Shown piece by piece: positions 48,810 through 60,647 of a stretch of DNA of 64,000 bases (positions are counted from its first letter, which is position 1; each line of letters starts with the position of its first letter). Source of the stretch: Druceiella hillmani (taxonomy: Eukaryota > Arthropoda > Insecta > Lepidoptera > Hepialidae). Position numbers and translations under genes: made by a program. Location: contig JAYKKI010000060.1 of NCBI GenBank assembly GCA_039881145.1, positions 5,704,501 through 5,768,500 on the forward strand. The letters are read 5' to 3'. The notes beneath the pieces are model-generated. The model ran no database searches. It worked only from the letters and a program-made list of their open reading frames with translations, and was not told the origin of the DNA.

Positions 48810-49358
48810 ACTTTATCGACAAATACGTGTGCTTGGGCAAACAAATGAGCTTCAACCAAGAGAGCAAATATTCAGAAATTGAGAGGCGTGTTCAACTACT
48901 TTGAAACAAATACTGGAGCCTGCCAGTAAAAATGCCAATAAAAAAGAAAACTAAGGTCAAATCGAGTTTCCTTTCACAGTGCCTAACTTATGCTTATCAG
49001 ACCTGAAATTACATAGCCTAAATAAAGAAAACAATTACCACGTGTCAAAAAGGCTTAGAACGAAAAAAATACGACACAGAAAAATAAGAAATATATCTAA
49101 ATCTACCGATGCGCTAAACTATTCCAAAAACTAAAATGGAAATTGGCGGAGCATGTAGCGAGACTGACAAATGAGCGATGGACCAAAAGGGTGACAGAAC
49201 GGAGAGCCCCAAGTGGAAAACGCTACATTGTAAGTCCGCTTACGAGATGGGCGGATGATCTAATATGGGCGGATGATAGCAAAACGGCACGGATTGGATT
49301 CAAACAGCCCAAGATAGAGAAAATTCATTTAGAGGAGGCCCGTGAAAAAAATTACTAA
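48810..49358 (+). pseudogene. RTE-type retrotransposon, 5'-truncated C-terminal RT relic
   Basis: Plus-strand pieces in order: DKYVCLGKQMSF, SKYSEIERRVQ, NKYWSLPVKMP, FLSQCLTYAYQT, TTCQKGLER, KLKWKLAEHVARLTNERWTK, PLTRWADDLI. These track the RTE polyprotein from YLGQ(x)xxF through EIxRR, WSLK, TYGxQTW, MER, KLKWxWAGHVAR and GRPxTRWADD (family knowledge). The last 77 codons before the stop at 49356-49358 are still open. Upstream parts carry stops and a frameshift. 3' UTR-like sequence follows to about 49440. Confidence 0.8.
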
Positions 49359-49439
49359 AGAAATTAACTCTTTAACGTAAAGGAAAAGTAGCGTTATAAT
49401 AGGATTAAGCTTACTTATTTTGTGATTTTCTGACAAGAA

Positions 49440-50335
49440 ATAATAGGACTTTTATTATTATTATATTATAGCAACTCGATTGGATATTTATTGAGGAACT
49501 TAAAGTTAAATTTTGATTAAGAATGCTCTACATGAGCATCATTAAGAACCAATTAGGCGCGCCTAAGATCTAAGGAATCGATTCTGTCGAGACTTTTATA
49601 GCAACTTGACTGAATATTTATTAAAAGACTTAAATTATTATTAAGATTGCTCATGAATTAAGAACCAAGTGCGCAGGCTTAAGATCTAGTGAATTAAATT
49701 TGTCGGGATTGCCACAGCGACCCGATTGAATATTTATTTAAGACTTAAAGTCAAATTATTATATAGAATGCTCGTGCATTAAGCAATAATCGCTGTTAAG
49801 ATTGCTCATAAATCAAGAACCAAGTGCGCAGGCTTAAGATCTAGTGAATTAAATTTGTCGGGATTTCCACAGCGACCCGATTGAATATTTATTTAAGGAC
49901 TTAAAGTCAAATTGTTATAAAGAATGCTCGTGCATTAAGCACTAATTGCGTGAGCTTAAGATGTAACGAATTGACTCCGTCGACACTATCATAGCAACTC
50001 AATTGAACATTTATTGAGAGACTTAAAGTTAAATCATTATTAAGAACACTCGTGCGTTAAGAATCGAGTACGCGAGCTTAAGATATAAGGAATTGAGTTT
50101 GTCGAAACTGTTACAGCAACTCGACCGAATATTTATTTAGGCACTTAAAGTTAAACTGTTTTTAAGATTGCTCATGCTTTAAGAATTTAATTTATTGATT
50201 CTGTCACAGCAGCTCAATTGAATGTTTATTTAAGAACTTAAAGTTTAATTATTAATAATAGTGCACGGGGCATTAAGAACCAAATGTGCTGGCCTAAGAT
50301 GTAATGAATTATTCAGACTGCCACTGCTAGAAGAT
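49440..50335. repeat. ~120-bp array, right part
   Basis: About seven units of gcaactcgattggatattta, acttaaagttaaattattat, ttaagaatgctcgtgcatta and gcttaagatctaatgaatt, with local rearrangement (49660-49700 and 49790-49830 are near duplicates). Confidence 0.9.
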
Positions 50336-50547
50336 CAAACTAAAACATAGATTATTTTTCAAAGCTGTTTTAGAGATGCAAATATTACGAAAACTGACAT
50401 CTAAAACTGGCGTTTAAGCGTTTCATTTTTTAAACCAAGAATAATATACCTAAGCGAGTTAGCGCCAAATTTAAAACTTTTTAATAGACATTAAGAAATA
50501 ATTTGCACTTTGTTACGCTTATGTTGCGAAAAAGGTTTTTTTTTATT

Positions 50548-50756
50548 GTCATCAGGTTTAACCTCCTTTGTATTCAGCTCGGCTTGCATGGCGGCCGAGT
50601 GGCTGTGACAAAATTGCGGGATGCAAACATAACCTACCTGCTACTATAGATATATCATCAGGTTTAACCGCCTTTGTATTCAGCTCGGCTTGCATGGCGG
50701 CCGAGTTGCTGTGACAAAATTGCGGGATGCAAACATAACCTACCTGCTACTATACA
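50548..50756. repeat. Recent ~104-bp tandem duplication
   Basis: atcaggtttaacctcctttg through ttgcgggatgcaaacataac and ctgctactata occurs twice with only a few differences. The two overlapping open frames here start inside the second copy and are not convincing genes. Confidence 0.95.
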
Positions 50757-50937
50757 TATTACTTTTCAATTACTTATATCTTTTTCTTTTTCCTGCTTCC
50801 AAATATCAAAGGTTCACTTTGAAGAACCTTTTGAACAATTATACTCCGATTATGAACGGTGATGGACAATATGAATCATGGACACATTTCACGTAATACC
50901 ACTAAGAATTCATCACCACATGACAATCGCATATTAC

Positions 50938-51000
50938 CAATCTTTTAACTACATTATTTGAAATATAAAAGATATTTCAAATAGTGTAGTTAAAAGATTG
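50938..51000. repeat. 29-bp near-perfect palindrome plus trailing direct repeats
   Basis: 50938-50966 pairs with 50972-51000 (one mismatch) around aaaag. The right arm end, tagttaaaagattg, is then repeated twice more to 51031. Confidence 0.95.
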
Positions 51001-51249
51001 TGTAGTTAAAAGATTGTGGAGTTAAAAGATTGAAATATTGCCATTAAAATGTACACTCCATCAGTATTATAAGATCGTGTGTAATAAAAGTAATGTATTT
51101 AAACAGCATCCAAACGATGCTTATTTTATTGAAGTCTTTGACCCTCCACCACGCCCAATGATCTCATTTGATATCAAATCTCAGCCAATACAAACGATGA
51201 TCTAATCGTAATTAATAGTTAATAAATAATTATTAATTTATGACACATA

Positions 51250-51560
51250 TACACGATTTTTAACATCGAATGTAACGCGATACGGCTGCACCTGTTCCAT
51301 GGAACCAGCAGTTAAATATCGACCGGGCAAACCATGATGTCACCCTCACTTCATATTAGCTTAATTTAAAATCAATTAATTAATTTATTTATCATTAATT
51401 GTAGTTATTAATTAATATAATATTTATGAATATTTACATTGAGTTGCTTGTTTAGACTTATAATCGATGGTTCGCAGAAAAACGGCGTTCGCCACAGGTG
51501 GTTGCGTTTGTCATATGCTATTTTTAAGTTGGAAGTACAGGCTTATAATTACACGTCTCA
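51250..51560. promoter_or_regulatory. Unique less AT-rich segment with E-boxes; possible enhancer
   Basis: Holds cacctgttccatggaaccag and cgaccgggcaaaccatgatg near 51290-51340 and cgttcgccacaggtggttgc near 51487, including CACCTG/CAGGTG E-boxes and CATATG. No ORF and no repeat partner in the window. Confidence 0.25.
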
Positions 51561-51724
51561 ATCGACGTGGTCCTGTTAATGGTTATTTGTGTTTTTTGTT
51601 AATTTATTAATAATTAAGTCACGAGTCACTTAATCACTTGAAATACATTAATGGATGCTGATTAAATTTATTAATCGGTTTACATATTAAACGGTTTTAA
51701 TTTTTATTAATTTTATTACACTTT

Positions 51725-52020
51725 ATTAAAACTTAGACAGCTAAGTACACAAATGGTGGACTTATTGCTACAAGAATAATCACTTACAGCCAACCACAAC
51801 GCAACAGTTGAGAAATATTAAAATGGTGGTAAATTTTAACGATTGACAGGGAGAAGAGTAGATAGTCGTAAGTAATCAAAAAACTTAAAATATTTATACA
51901 TAGATTAGTTAAATAATTAACTGATTTATAAAACTTTACTACTTACTTCTACATAAAATATAAAGTATACAATAGCGGACTTATTACTACAAGAGCATAA
52001 CCATAATGAATCAAGTGAGA
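51725..52020 (-). mobile_element. Two truncated SINE 3' parts
   Basis: ggacttattgctacaagaat, then acagccaaccacaac (51755-51805), and ggacttattactacaagagc (51975-51994) match the 3' bodies of the SINEs at 54.7 and 55.9 kb without the tRNA-like head. Confidence 0.6.
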
Positions 52021-52199
52021 AGGACAAATACCGCGGTAGACTGTAAATGGTTAATAGACTAATGACGTTTATAGACGTTTATAGAGAATTCAGACTAATG
52101 ACGTTTATAAAACGAAATGAGAATATTTACATAGATAAAATTTGAAAAATACGAAATCGTTATTAAATGTAATAAAACAAAAACATAAAAAAAGCAAAA

Positions 52200-52590
52200 C
52201 TTTGGGAATAGAGATGTGATAATGACGGGGTAAGGACGGGAATTCAATCTGCCGATTATGATATTTAATATAATTTCAGGCAACTTTTACGATATTTAAT
52301 ATAATTTCACCGATACGTTAGGGATAAAGAAGCGACAATGACGGGGTAAGGAAGGGAATTCAATCTGCCGATTATGATATTTAATATAATTTCAGGCAAC
52401 TTTTACGATATTTCATATAATTTTACCGATACGCTATGGATAAAGAAGTGATAATGACGGAGTAAGGAAGGGAATTCAATCTGCCGATTATGACATTAAT
52501 ATAATTTCAGGCAACTTTTATGATATTTAATATAATTTATAGAATCTGCCGATTATGATATTTAATATAATTTCAGGCAACTTTTAAACG
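52200..52590. repeat. ~116-bp tandem array, three to four copies
   Basis: gggaattcaatctgccgatt starts at 52238, 52354 and 52469, with a partial copy at about 52543. Each unit contains ttaatataatttcaggcaac. Confidence 0.95.
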
Positions 52591-53216
52591 CTGAAAATAA
52601 GGGTACAGTTCGCACATATTTATTCAGTTGATTCCATAATCTAGTAGCTTATATCGTAAGAGTTTTTATGGAATGCTGTTCTATGATAAAAACAACATTC
52701 CATAGAAAGAGGTTGTTGTTATTTTTCGAGGTTCGAGGTTGTGATCTGATAGGTATTGGAATCTAGATCGTATGTATGAATTTCTAACAAGATTATTAAG
52801 GATACTCTGTAAAAAAAAATTAAAATGGAGGTTGCGTCGCTCACGACTCTCTGACTATTTAAGTCGTGACCGGAGCTCAGATATATGGTCATATTTTTAA
52901 GACCAAAAATGTACGACATTCCAATTTGATGAGCAATTATTGTTTTAGATTAGAATATTACACGTCTCCATAAACAGGGTAAAAATATAAATTTATAAAA
53001 ATATAATTTTGATTTAAACGAAGATTATTTTATTTAATGTTGTAATAATTATATTCGCAATTATATATGTCGGAAGTTTGAATGCGATCATTATGAAGTT
53101 AAATAAATTAATACCAGCGACACTTTTCAGACAAGGAGATATGTAGAGATGAGAAAAAACAACTTAATTTTGTTTCATAGAATATTTTAGCTAATGAGAT
53201 TTTAAAGGACTTGCAT

Positions 53217-53345
53217 CCTAACTAATGTTATAAATGTACAAACGAAAGTATATTTGTTTGTCCTTCTTTCACGTCGCAGCGGAGCAACGGATCAACGTGA
53301 TTTTTTGCACAGAAGTTGGTACACCGGAAAATTATATAGCCTACT
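53217..53345 (+). repeat. Lepidopteran interspersed repeat (cacgtcgcagcggagcaac)
   Basis: Same family as 418-520: tttgtttgtccttctttcac, gtcgcagcggagcaacggat, gtgattttttgcac and tatagcctactttt. The 77-codon open frame here lies over the repeat and is not considered a gene. Confidence 0.75.
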
Positions 53346-53699
53346 TTTATTGCAGTATACCTTATTCATTTGGGAAAATTCTTATTTGAAACTGGAAAAT
53401 TACATAAACGAAATGACGAAAGAACATCGCATAGAAGTAAGGGATGAACATGATTTTTTGGAACACTTCATATGCAATATAAGGTAGCAACAGAATCACA
53501 CCCCTTTAACCCCTAATTAGAGAGGAATATTTTAACTTTCATTGTTGTTTTTATTACAACATCATAAAAATAAAACAAAGTATTTTATTTTCCTTAATCA
53601 TTATAAATGGTGCTGTATGTTTTATTTTCTCCCTATAAGTCTGTAAGTCTAATCATGCTAGAGAAACATCGAATAAAAGCAAATTAACCCCAAATATAC

Positions 53700-53719
53700 T
53701 CAATATGTGTTACGTAGTA

Positions 53720-53779
<60 letters not shown>

Positions 53780-54100
53780 TTATATACGTATTATATAAAC
53801 TACGTAACGTGTATTGAATATATTTGCCTTTAATTTTGTAGAAATTCATTGTTCACAATTAAATGAAACTAAGTGATGTAGTATTATTTCTACTTTATAT
53901 GAATTCTTTACCACGACATAGGTTTCATTGTATTACAACAGGTTCAGGTGGGCTATTAGCAAAGATTTAAGCTATTAGCAAAGATGAATCTTTGCTAATA
54001 GCCCACCTAAAGATATTGTAATACAACTAAACCTAAGTCGTAGCAAAAAGGAAGTAGAAATAATACTATATCTCGTAGTTTCATTTAATTGTGTAAGTAA
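53700..54100. mobile_element. Head-to-head pair of hammerhead-bearing repeats with TA run
   Basis: A complete inverted copy (end block at 53815, ribozyme on the minus strand at 53951-53911) faces a plus-strand copy (ribozyme 54003-54043) across a duplicated ctattagcaaagat spacer. Both cores are damaged: the inverted copy has CUGAACC, the direct one CUAAAGA with CUAAA in place of CGAAA. A (TA)n tract (53725-53772) lies to the left. It is flanked by short inverted segments ttacgtagtaatat and acgtattatataaactacgtaac. Confidence 0.75.
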
Positions 54101-54667
54101 CACATGCAAATTTAAAATACCTATATAATTTTGTTTAAAAATGTTATGAACCTCTGACAATCGGCTGGAAAATGAACAGCGTTGTTCTTATTTACCAACA
54201 ACATTGACAAATTTAATGGACAACGCGAACATATTAAGAACGTTTTCACAGGAAAATACTATATTCGGACTCCTTGCATACAAAATAGACTAACTCTATT
54301 GAAAAGTTGTGGGTTTTTATGCACTTAGCAACCCATCGTTTACTTAATAGACACTTTAATTACAAAGCAATCAACCCAAAATTAAAAACATACCAAGCAC
54401 GACTAGAACTCCCATTATGAGGGTTTCATAACATTTATAAAGATTTAAGGGTACGCATTATTCCTATTTAAAATATTTACAAATATTATTTTTTCACAAC
54501 TTAAATATATTGCCTAATATATTGCTAAATATATTGCACAGGCTTAAAAACAAACAGATTTTAAAAAAGTATAATTACTTAAAATTAAAAATCATTGATT
54601 TTTAGATTTTTTCTTTTACTTATGTTGTAAAACCCCAATTATTTATTTATTATATATTTACATATTT

Positions 54668-54845
54668 TAATGTATTTAATTGATACATATGATGGACTTA
54701 TTTCTACGAGAGCAATATCTTACAGCCAACAAGAACACCAGTCAAGCCCCGCTCAACGAATGGTGGGAAATCGAACCCGGGTCCCCACGATGGGTCGCGC
54801 CGTCAAAGGACGTAAGCGTTGTGACCAACATAACTCACTAGAAAA
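54668..54845 (-). mobile_element. tRNA-derived SINE, copy 1
   Basis: The minus strand has a tRNA-like head with a B box, GGGTTCGATTTCC (about 54778-54766), and an A-box-like segment GAGTTATGTTGG upstream. The body, actggtgttcttgttggctg then taagatattgctc, is shared with the copy at 55.9 kb. It runs towards an AT-rich tail at the left end. Confidence 0.75.
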
Positions 54846-55359
54846 ATGACAAATGAATTTTATGAGATTGGATATTGTACATCGACCAGAAGTACCCTAT
54901 AGACTTTGATGGACAATGAATAAGACAATTGTACAAAAAAATTCATTTTAAAAGGCCATATGTTTTTGTTGTGTGAATTAACAGCAATGTAAGATTATAG
55001 GCCTCAGTATACGATATTAATTTTAACTTAAAATCTAAAGCTGCTTCTAAGAAAAAAAACTTTGACACACTTGCCAGCTTATGGACAACCATGTGACCCT
55101 ACAAAGAAACCGTTTTTATTTCATTTTCAGAGACAAAACCATAAAATTGGCAAATACGGTATATAAAAAAACGAGAAAGCGAAAAAATTTAAATAAACAC
55201 TAAAAATACATAAAAAGAAGTTCATTGTTGTTAAATTTACTAGCAGCTTTCCAAATCGACATATTTTTTACTAAATTAAGAGTGAACTGACTTTAAAATG
55301 TTTTTTAGCATACAAAGTTTTTTTTTAGCAGTTTTTTAGCATACATATCAAAGAAAAAA

Positions 55360-55510
55360 AAACAAATCCTTTTAAGATAATATACGTGTCCGTATGTCTG
55401 TCCATCCTTCACAGCCGTTTTTGTCAGAAACCCTTTCGCGTAGAACCTTAAAATTTAGGCATAGTCGATTAAGCCACATATGTCTCCATACCTAAAACTC
55501 AAAAATATTC
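55360..55510. repeat. Interspersed 'gtccgtatgtctgtcc...cagaaaccctt' repeat
   Basis: ttttgtcagaaaccctttcg and catatgtctccatacctaaa match a diverged family also present near 6760, 40490 and 44510. Confidence 0.5.
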
Positions 55511-55865
55511 GTATTTCGATTTTATTTTTGTAATTTCATGTATCGTGTGAGAAATTATTGATAGAGAAAATTAGAACGCTTACACAACTATTATGTTTAC
55601 AATTTTATCAATATAATATATTTCTGAAGACGTTTTAGAAAATATCCTAGAATATTCCCCTCTCATATTCAAAACTGCTACAGTCAAAATAACGAAAAAC
55701 ACAGCGTTATCAAACACTTAACTAAATTTTACCGAGAAATTATAACGTTATTAAATAGGAGATATTTTTACACATGTGAAAAAATATTTACCCGACGAAA
55801 AACAGGAAACATTAGTTTTTACTAAACTGCACTTACACCAAAACCACAAATATTATTTCTCTACT

Positions 55866-56047
55866 TTAATGTATCTAATGCATACATATGGCGGGCTTAT
55901 TGCTACGACAGCAATCTCTTACAGCCAACCAGAACACCAGTCCAGCCCCGCTCGACGAGCGGCCAGGAATCGAACCCGGGTCCATGCGGTGCACCTCGCA
56001 CTCAAAGGCCGTATGCCTTATGATCAACCCAATACACCACGGCGACG
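55866..56047 (-). mobile_element. tRNA-derived SINE, copy 2 (best preserved)
   Basis: Read on the minus strand, TGGTGTATTGGG (A box; 56039-56028) is followed about 50 nt later by GGGTTCGATTCC (B box; 55977-55966) and the tRNA-unrelated body tggactggtgttctggttgg. The overlapping 98-codon plus-strand frame is simply the antisense of the SINE. Confidence 0.85.
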
Positions 56048-56049
56048 AC

Positions 56050-57430
56050 AAGTACCATTAAAACTTAGGTGACAACAATATCTAAAGATCCTGAGTGATA
56101 CTGATTATGTTATCTTAAACTATTTATCTATTTGCTCGAGGCAAAACTTATATGCGAAGTATTTTGATAATAGATATAGGTTTATTCATATTCAAATCTT
56201 ATTTATTATTGAAAATGAAATAACTTCATAGTCATCATATATCATTGTAAATTGAAACTAATAACAGCTCTCGAAACCAATATTTCCTTGTTTCTAACGA
56301 AACAAACGTTATTTTTTCGCATAACAACACCACGATGTAATTGTTGTTTTTACAAAACTGAGTAAAACGAGGAAAAATATATTTCGCCGAATGGCGCGCC
56401 CCGCGCTTTGGTTCTTAGAATTTCACTTCCCATTTTAACTGTACCATACTTCAATAACTAAATGGTGATTCGGAAACGAGTCTTTGTTAATTTATATTTC
56501 TTCCAGTGACACTGTGGTAACGTGACCTGCACACAACGTACACCCAAGCCTACTCTTCACTTTTGTTTTCTAAGTATTGTTTATTTTATTGTCTACAAAT
56601 ATTTCAAACAATACAGTTTAATGCCGTGCTTGTCATTCAATATTACATGTATTGTGCTGATGGTCTTTTTTAATTAAACAATAAAATCAGGACCAGGTTT
56701 CAGGTCAGTCTATAAATCGGCAGAACCTAAAATAGCTCGTTTTTATTCTAATACATTTTTTAAAACGACCTTTATCAGAATAAATTGCAAAAAGTTTCTA
56801 ATTTATTTGCATATTAGTTTGTCACATACGTTGTTACGTATTAAATGAAGATAACATCTTCTAGATCTGATTATGTCACACTTTAAATACTTTCTTAACT
56901 ACTGCATTCTACTGTAATTATATTACAGTATATTGTTAATTTTATCGTTTCTTTTACTGTTTCGGGCTTAGCTGGCCATAGATAAAGTGAAAGAGATATC
57001 TTTAAAAAACACCTGAAAATTACGAAGATACCGAAAAATTTGTAAGATAAGAACTTATCTTTAATAAACAATGTAATCAGTTAAAACATTAGACATCCTT
57101 GGTTCATTGAATCTACTCATATACGCGAGATGAGCTAAGGGCAAAAAGCTACTAATGATATAAATAAGCCTCAAACATAACAAGTGATACAAAACCAAAA
57201 TTTCTATGAATATTTTCTCTATATCATCAATCCAACAAAACATACCGAATGTTTGTTGAGCTTTTTATGAACAGATGTAATCGCTCTCAAATCTTTATCG
57301 GAATGAGTCGTGACCGAAGCATCACTCAAACTTGTTACGATAAGAGCTTATCGACAATCAGCTACGAAACAAGACAGCACTTTAGGTAGACTTATCGCTT
57401 CAAATCGACACTTACCCACGTGTTTCTCCC
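56050..57430. other. Mostly unique AT-rich sequence
   Basis: A short GC-rich patch (atggcgcgccccgcgctttg, about 56393) stands out. No gene is recognised. Confidence 0.5.
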
Positions 57431-57442
57431 ATCTTCTTCTAG

Positions 57443-57498
57443 ATGACATACACTTTCAAAATACAAATGATGAAGAAGCCGCAGGCAACGAACAAAAC
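57443..57498 (+). CDS. Possible small exon (unidentified)
   Basis: A strong acceptor (a pyrimidine tract through ccatcttcttctag, ending 57442) and a donor GTGAGT (57499-57504) bracket 56 nt. One frame reads an acidic DDIHFQNTNDEEAAGNEQN; another reads MTYTFKIQMMKKPQATNK. The sequence is richer in GC than its surroundings. No neighbouring exons are found, and in a 64-kb window chance pairs of splice sites are expected, so this is weak. An alternative reading on the minus strand is MGETRG before GTAAGT (57411-57406). Confidence 0.2.
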
Positions 57499-58464
57499 GT
57501 GAGTGAAAGCAGACGGTGAGAGATGGGAAGGTTTTTTTCGAATGTCGATAAATTAACTTTATCCCTTCGTTCATAGGTATCGTAAGAAATTATAAATATA
57601 TCAAAATTTTCGTCTCTGCTATTTTGTTAAAACCGCGAATAATTTAAAAAATCAGCTTTTTACATTTCAATTTATTTATTTAAATATTAATTCATATATC
57701 TTAAGAATATTTTTTAGAAGCAAAACTTCTTTCACGTGTTTTTTGCAGCGTTTAGCGTTTAACGTGACGCTACCCTAATGCCATTTATTAATCGGTTAAT
57801 ATAAGTATTTTTATAATTCTGTTTGTGATATATGTGTATATTGAAATTAATAAAGCAATTTAATCTATAGACCACAGATGGTACTGTTTATTAATTTTAT
57901 AATTAAAAAAAAAAGTTTTTTTCGACTAATTTATATATTGTCATTATAAATAAATTTCATATTTAATTAGGAGATTATGTGAATATAGTACATATCATAT
58001 AATGCCAATGATAATCATTAACTTAAATGAAAGTTATAATAAATACGTGAGAATTTAATTTATTTATAAGTAATTCGATCATAAAACAGATATTCCGCTT
58101 TAAACGCATGCATTTTAACTATTCATTACATGAAAAATAGAATGGTTGTCAAATTTACGTTTTGTGAAAAAAAATTAATAAACTTAAACATAATAATTAC
58201 AAAAAAAAACATAATTTACACAAACATTGAAATAAAATTATTTTCAACAACTCAATGCGAGAGAACAATATCTCAAAGTGAGAGAGATCACGTGATGCAT
58301 TCAAATGGCTAAAATAACAGTGAGCAAGTTTGATCGCTATAGCTACAGTGAATATGGTAGAACAGGAAAGTCTCCAATGTGACGGAGAAGAGATTGGTCC
58401 AAACTCTTCTTTTCTCCACCTTTCTAGATAGGTCCGAGACATGGACTTTCCGCGCAGTGGACAG

Positions 58465-58990
58465 GAAAAATATCTAATGGTTATGTATATCATGGACAGT
58501 CAAAATAATAAAAAAACATCGATCATCGATGCTTGGAGGTCTAATGGTTATGTATATCATGGACAGTCAAAATAATAAAAAAAAATATAGATCATCGATG
58601 TTTAGAAATCTAATGGTTATGTATATCATGGACAGTCAAAATAATAAAAAAACATCGATCATCGATGCTTGGAGGTCTAATGGTTATGTATATCATGGAC
58701 AGTCAAAATAATAAAAAAATATATAGATCATCGATGCTTGGAGATCTAATAGTTATGTATATCATGGACAGTCAAAATAATCAAAAAAACATCGATCATC
58801 GATACTTGGAGATCTAATAGTTATGTATATCATGGACAGTCAAAATAATCAAACAAACATCGAACATCGATGCTTGGAGATCTGATGGTTATGTATATCA
58901 TAGACAGTCAAAATAATAAAAAAAACATCGATCATCAATGTTTGGAGATCTAATGGTTATGTATATCATGGATAGTCAAAGAATCAAAAA
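58465..58990. repeat. 68-69-bp minisatellite, eight copies
   Basis: ctaatggttatgtatatcat and ggacagtcaaaataataaaa start at 58473, 58541 and 58610, then regularly to about 58955. Each carries the palindromic catcgatcatcgatg. Its 60-codon open frame is an artefact. Confidence 0.97.
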
Positions 58991-59084
58991 ACATACTCGA
59001 TCAACTCCAAATTAAAACCAAATTATTAATCATTTGCTAACAGTGAATTTTCAGGTACTTTTGTTATATAATTTATATCCAGCC

Positions 59085-59160
59085 ATTTTTCCTAGATGAA
59101 CTGGTTATTGTAGGGTAAATATGATTTTTTCCTAGATGAACTGGTTATTGTGGGGTGATA
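59085..59160. repeat. Two ~42-bp direct repeats
   Basis: cctagatgaactggttattg, then tagggt/tggggt, occurs twice. Confidence 0.9.
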
Positions 59161-59164
59161 AAAG

Positions 59165-60370
59165 ACCTTGAGATGGATATCCTAACCGCTTGCTTGAGCA
59201 GGATAAATCATCATAGGATTTCCTGTTAATGCGCTCTGAGACAAGTCAAAGACAGGGTAGGACGGAAGCAGCTGGTCAGCTCTTCTAGGAACGCATTTCA
59301 AAGCGGCATGATCTTCAAGTAAAGTGATGAAATAGAAGAATTCAATATATTTCTTTTTCACACTTCTTAAATTTTCCTATATTTTGATAATTAAAAACGT
59401 CAGAAAGAGAGCGTGCAATATGGCTGAGAATTTCTAATCTGTATATTTTAAGAAAATTTTTTACGAAAATCTGTGCAGTATAAAACTCGGCATGTTTAGT
59501 AACATACGAATATTGGAAAATCAAATTAGAATATTTTTCCCTTTTTTGTAGATAAGATTATAAAAATATTAAAAAAAAACAAAACATAATCAAGATTATT
59601 TTTTTAAAATTTTGCTTCCCTTTATCTCAATTTTTGGTAACAGTCTTTCTATGGTATATAAACAAAATATTCTGTAACTCAATATTGTTATATAATTGTA
59701 CTAAATTATTTCCATAATTTAGTAACATAATTGATGCAACATACTTTTACCCACCAAAAACATTTATTTAATTTCATAAAACTATTTACCCCCTTTTTCA
59801 TTTAAATTTAATTCGAGTAAGAAAATTATTTCAATATAGAAAATTATTGAAATATTCCGCAAACATAATCTCACAATTTAATACAGCATGCCAATCGCCT
59901 TTCAATGCTCACAAAAACTTAAGTTCTCGTTTTTTTTCCCAAAAACATCCTAATCCACGTACAATAATCTTGACAATTCAATTATTTTACATAATTATTA
60001 CCTCACACAATTTTAAAACCTGTTGACTTATCGATAGTCATAATATCGAACAATTCACAACAATTACCGACGACCTCAGGCATGTAAAGGCACACGGCGT
60101 GACCCGTCCGCTTACACGAAGACAAAAGACTTTCGAAGATCGAAACGAGCTTTGCTTTCACACTTTTGATTTTTGGTTTCCTTTGTTGGCTTTTGAGGTC
60201 AATATTGATTCTTCTGTAACATTATTGACTTCGAAATGTATAAACCAGAATAGTATTCCAAAAGAAAGTACCAGTCATGCCAATAAATAAAAGAAAATTA
60301 CTATAATTGGATGAATCTCATTTAAACATAAAGTATTCCATATAAATAAAATGTACGCAAAAAACGATAC
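59165..60370. other. AT-rich spacer, no gene seen
   Basis: Nothing is recognised. Confidence 0.55.
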
Positions 60371-60374
60371 TTAT

Positions 60375-60625
60375 TACTGTCAAAATTAAATGAAACTATG
60401 TAATGTAGTATTATTTCTACTTTATTTAAATTCTTTAATATGACCTAGGTTTCGTTGTATTACAACATCTTCAGGCGAGCATTTAGCAAAGATGTTGTAA
60501 TACAACCAAACCTAGTTCGTGGTAAAAAACTTAAAGAAAGTAGAAATAATACTACATCACGTAGTTTCATTTAATTGTGAACAATGAATTTCTACAAAAT
60601 AAACGCCAAATATATTCAATACTTA
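60375..60625. mobile_element. Head-to-head pair of hammerhead-bearing repeats
   Basis: The inverted copy has an intact core on the minus strand (CUGAAGA, GAAA and CCUAGGUC within 60474-60442), but stem I does not pair (CGCC against AUAU). The direct copy starts inside the ribozyme (gatgttgtaatacaac, 60489) and runs to aaatatattcaatact. GAAA is changed to CAAA in the direct copy. Confidence 0.7.
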
Positions 60626-60647
60626 TTACTGTACAATAACGATATAC

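Noticed and set aside
55966..56047. Functional tRNA gene
   Set aside because: The A and B boxes are present, but no cloverleaf or anticodon arm can be drawn and the sequence continues into a SINE body shared with 54.7 kb.
55776..56072. 98-codon plus-strand ORF
   Set aside because: Its second half is the antisense of a tRNA-derived SINE (A and B boxes on the minus strand).
58529..58711. 60-codon ORF MLGGLMVMYIMDSQ
   Set aside because: Lies entirely in the 68-bp minisatellite.
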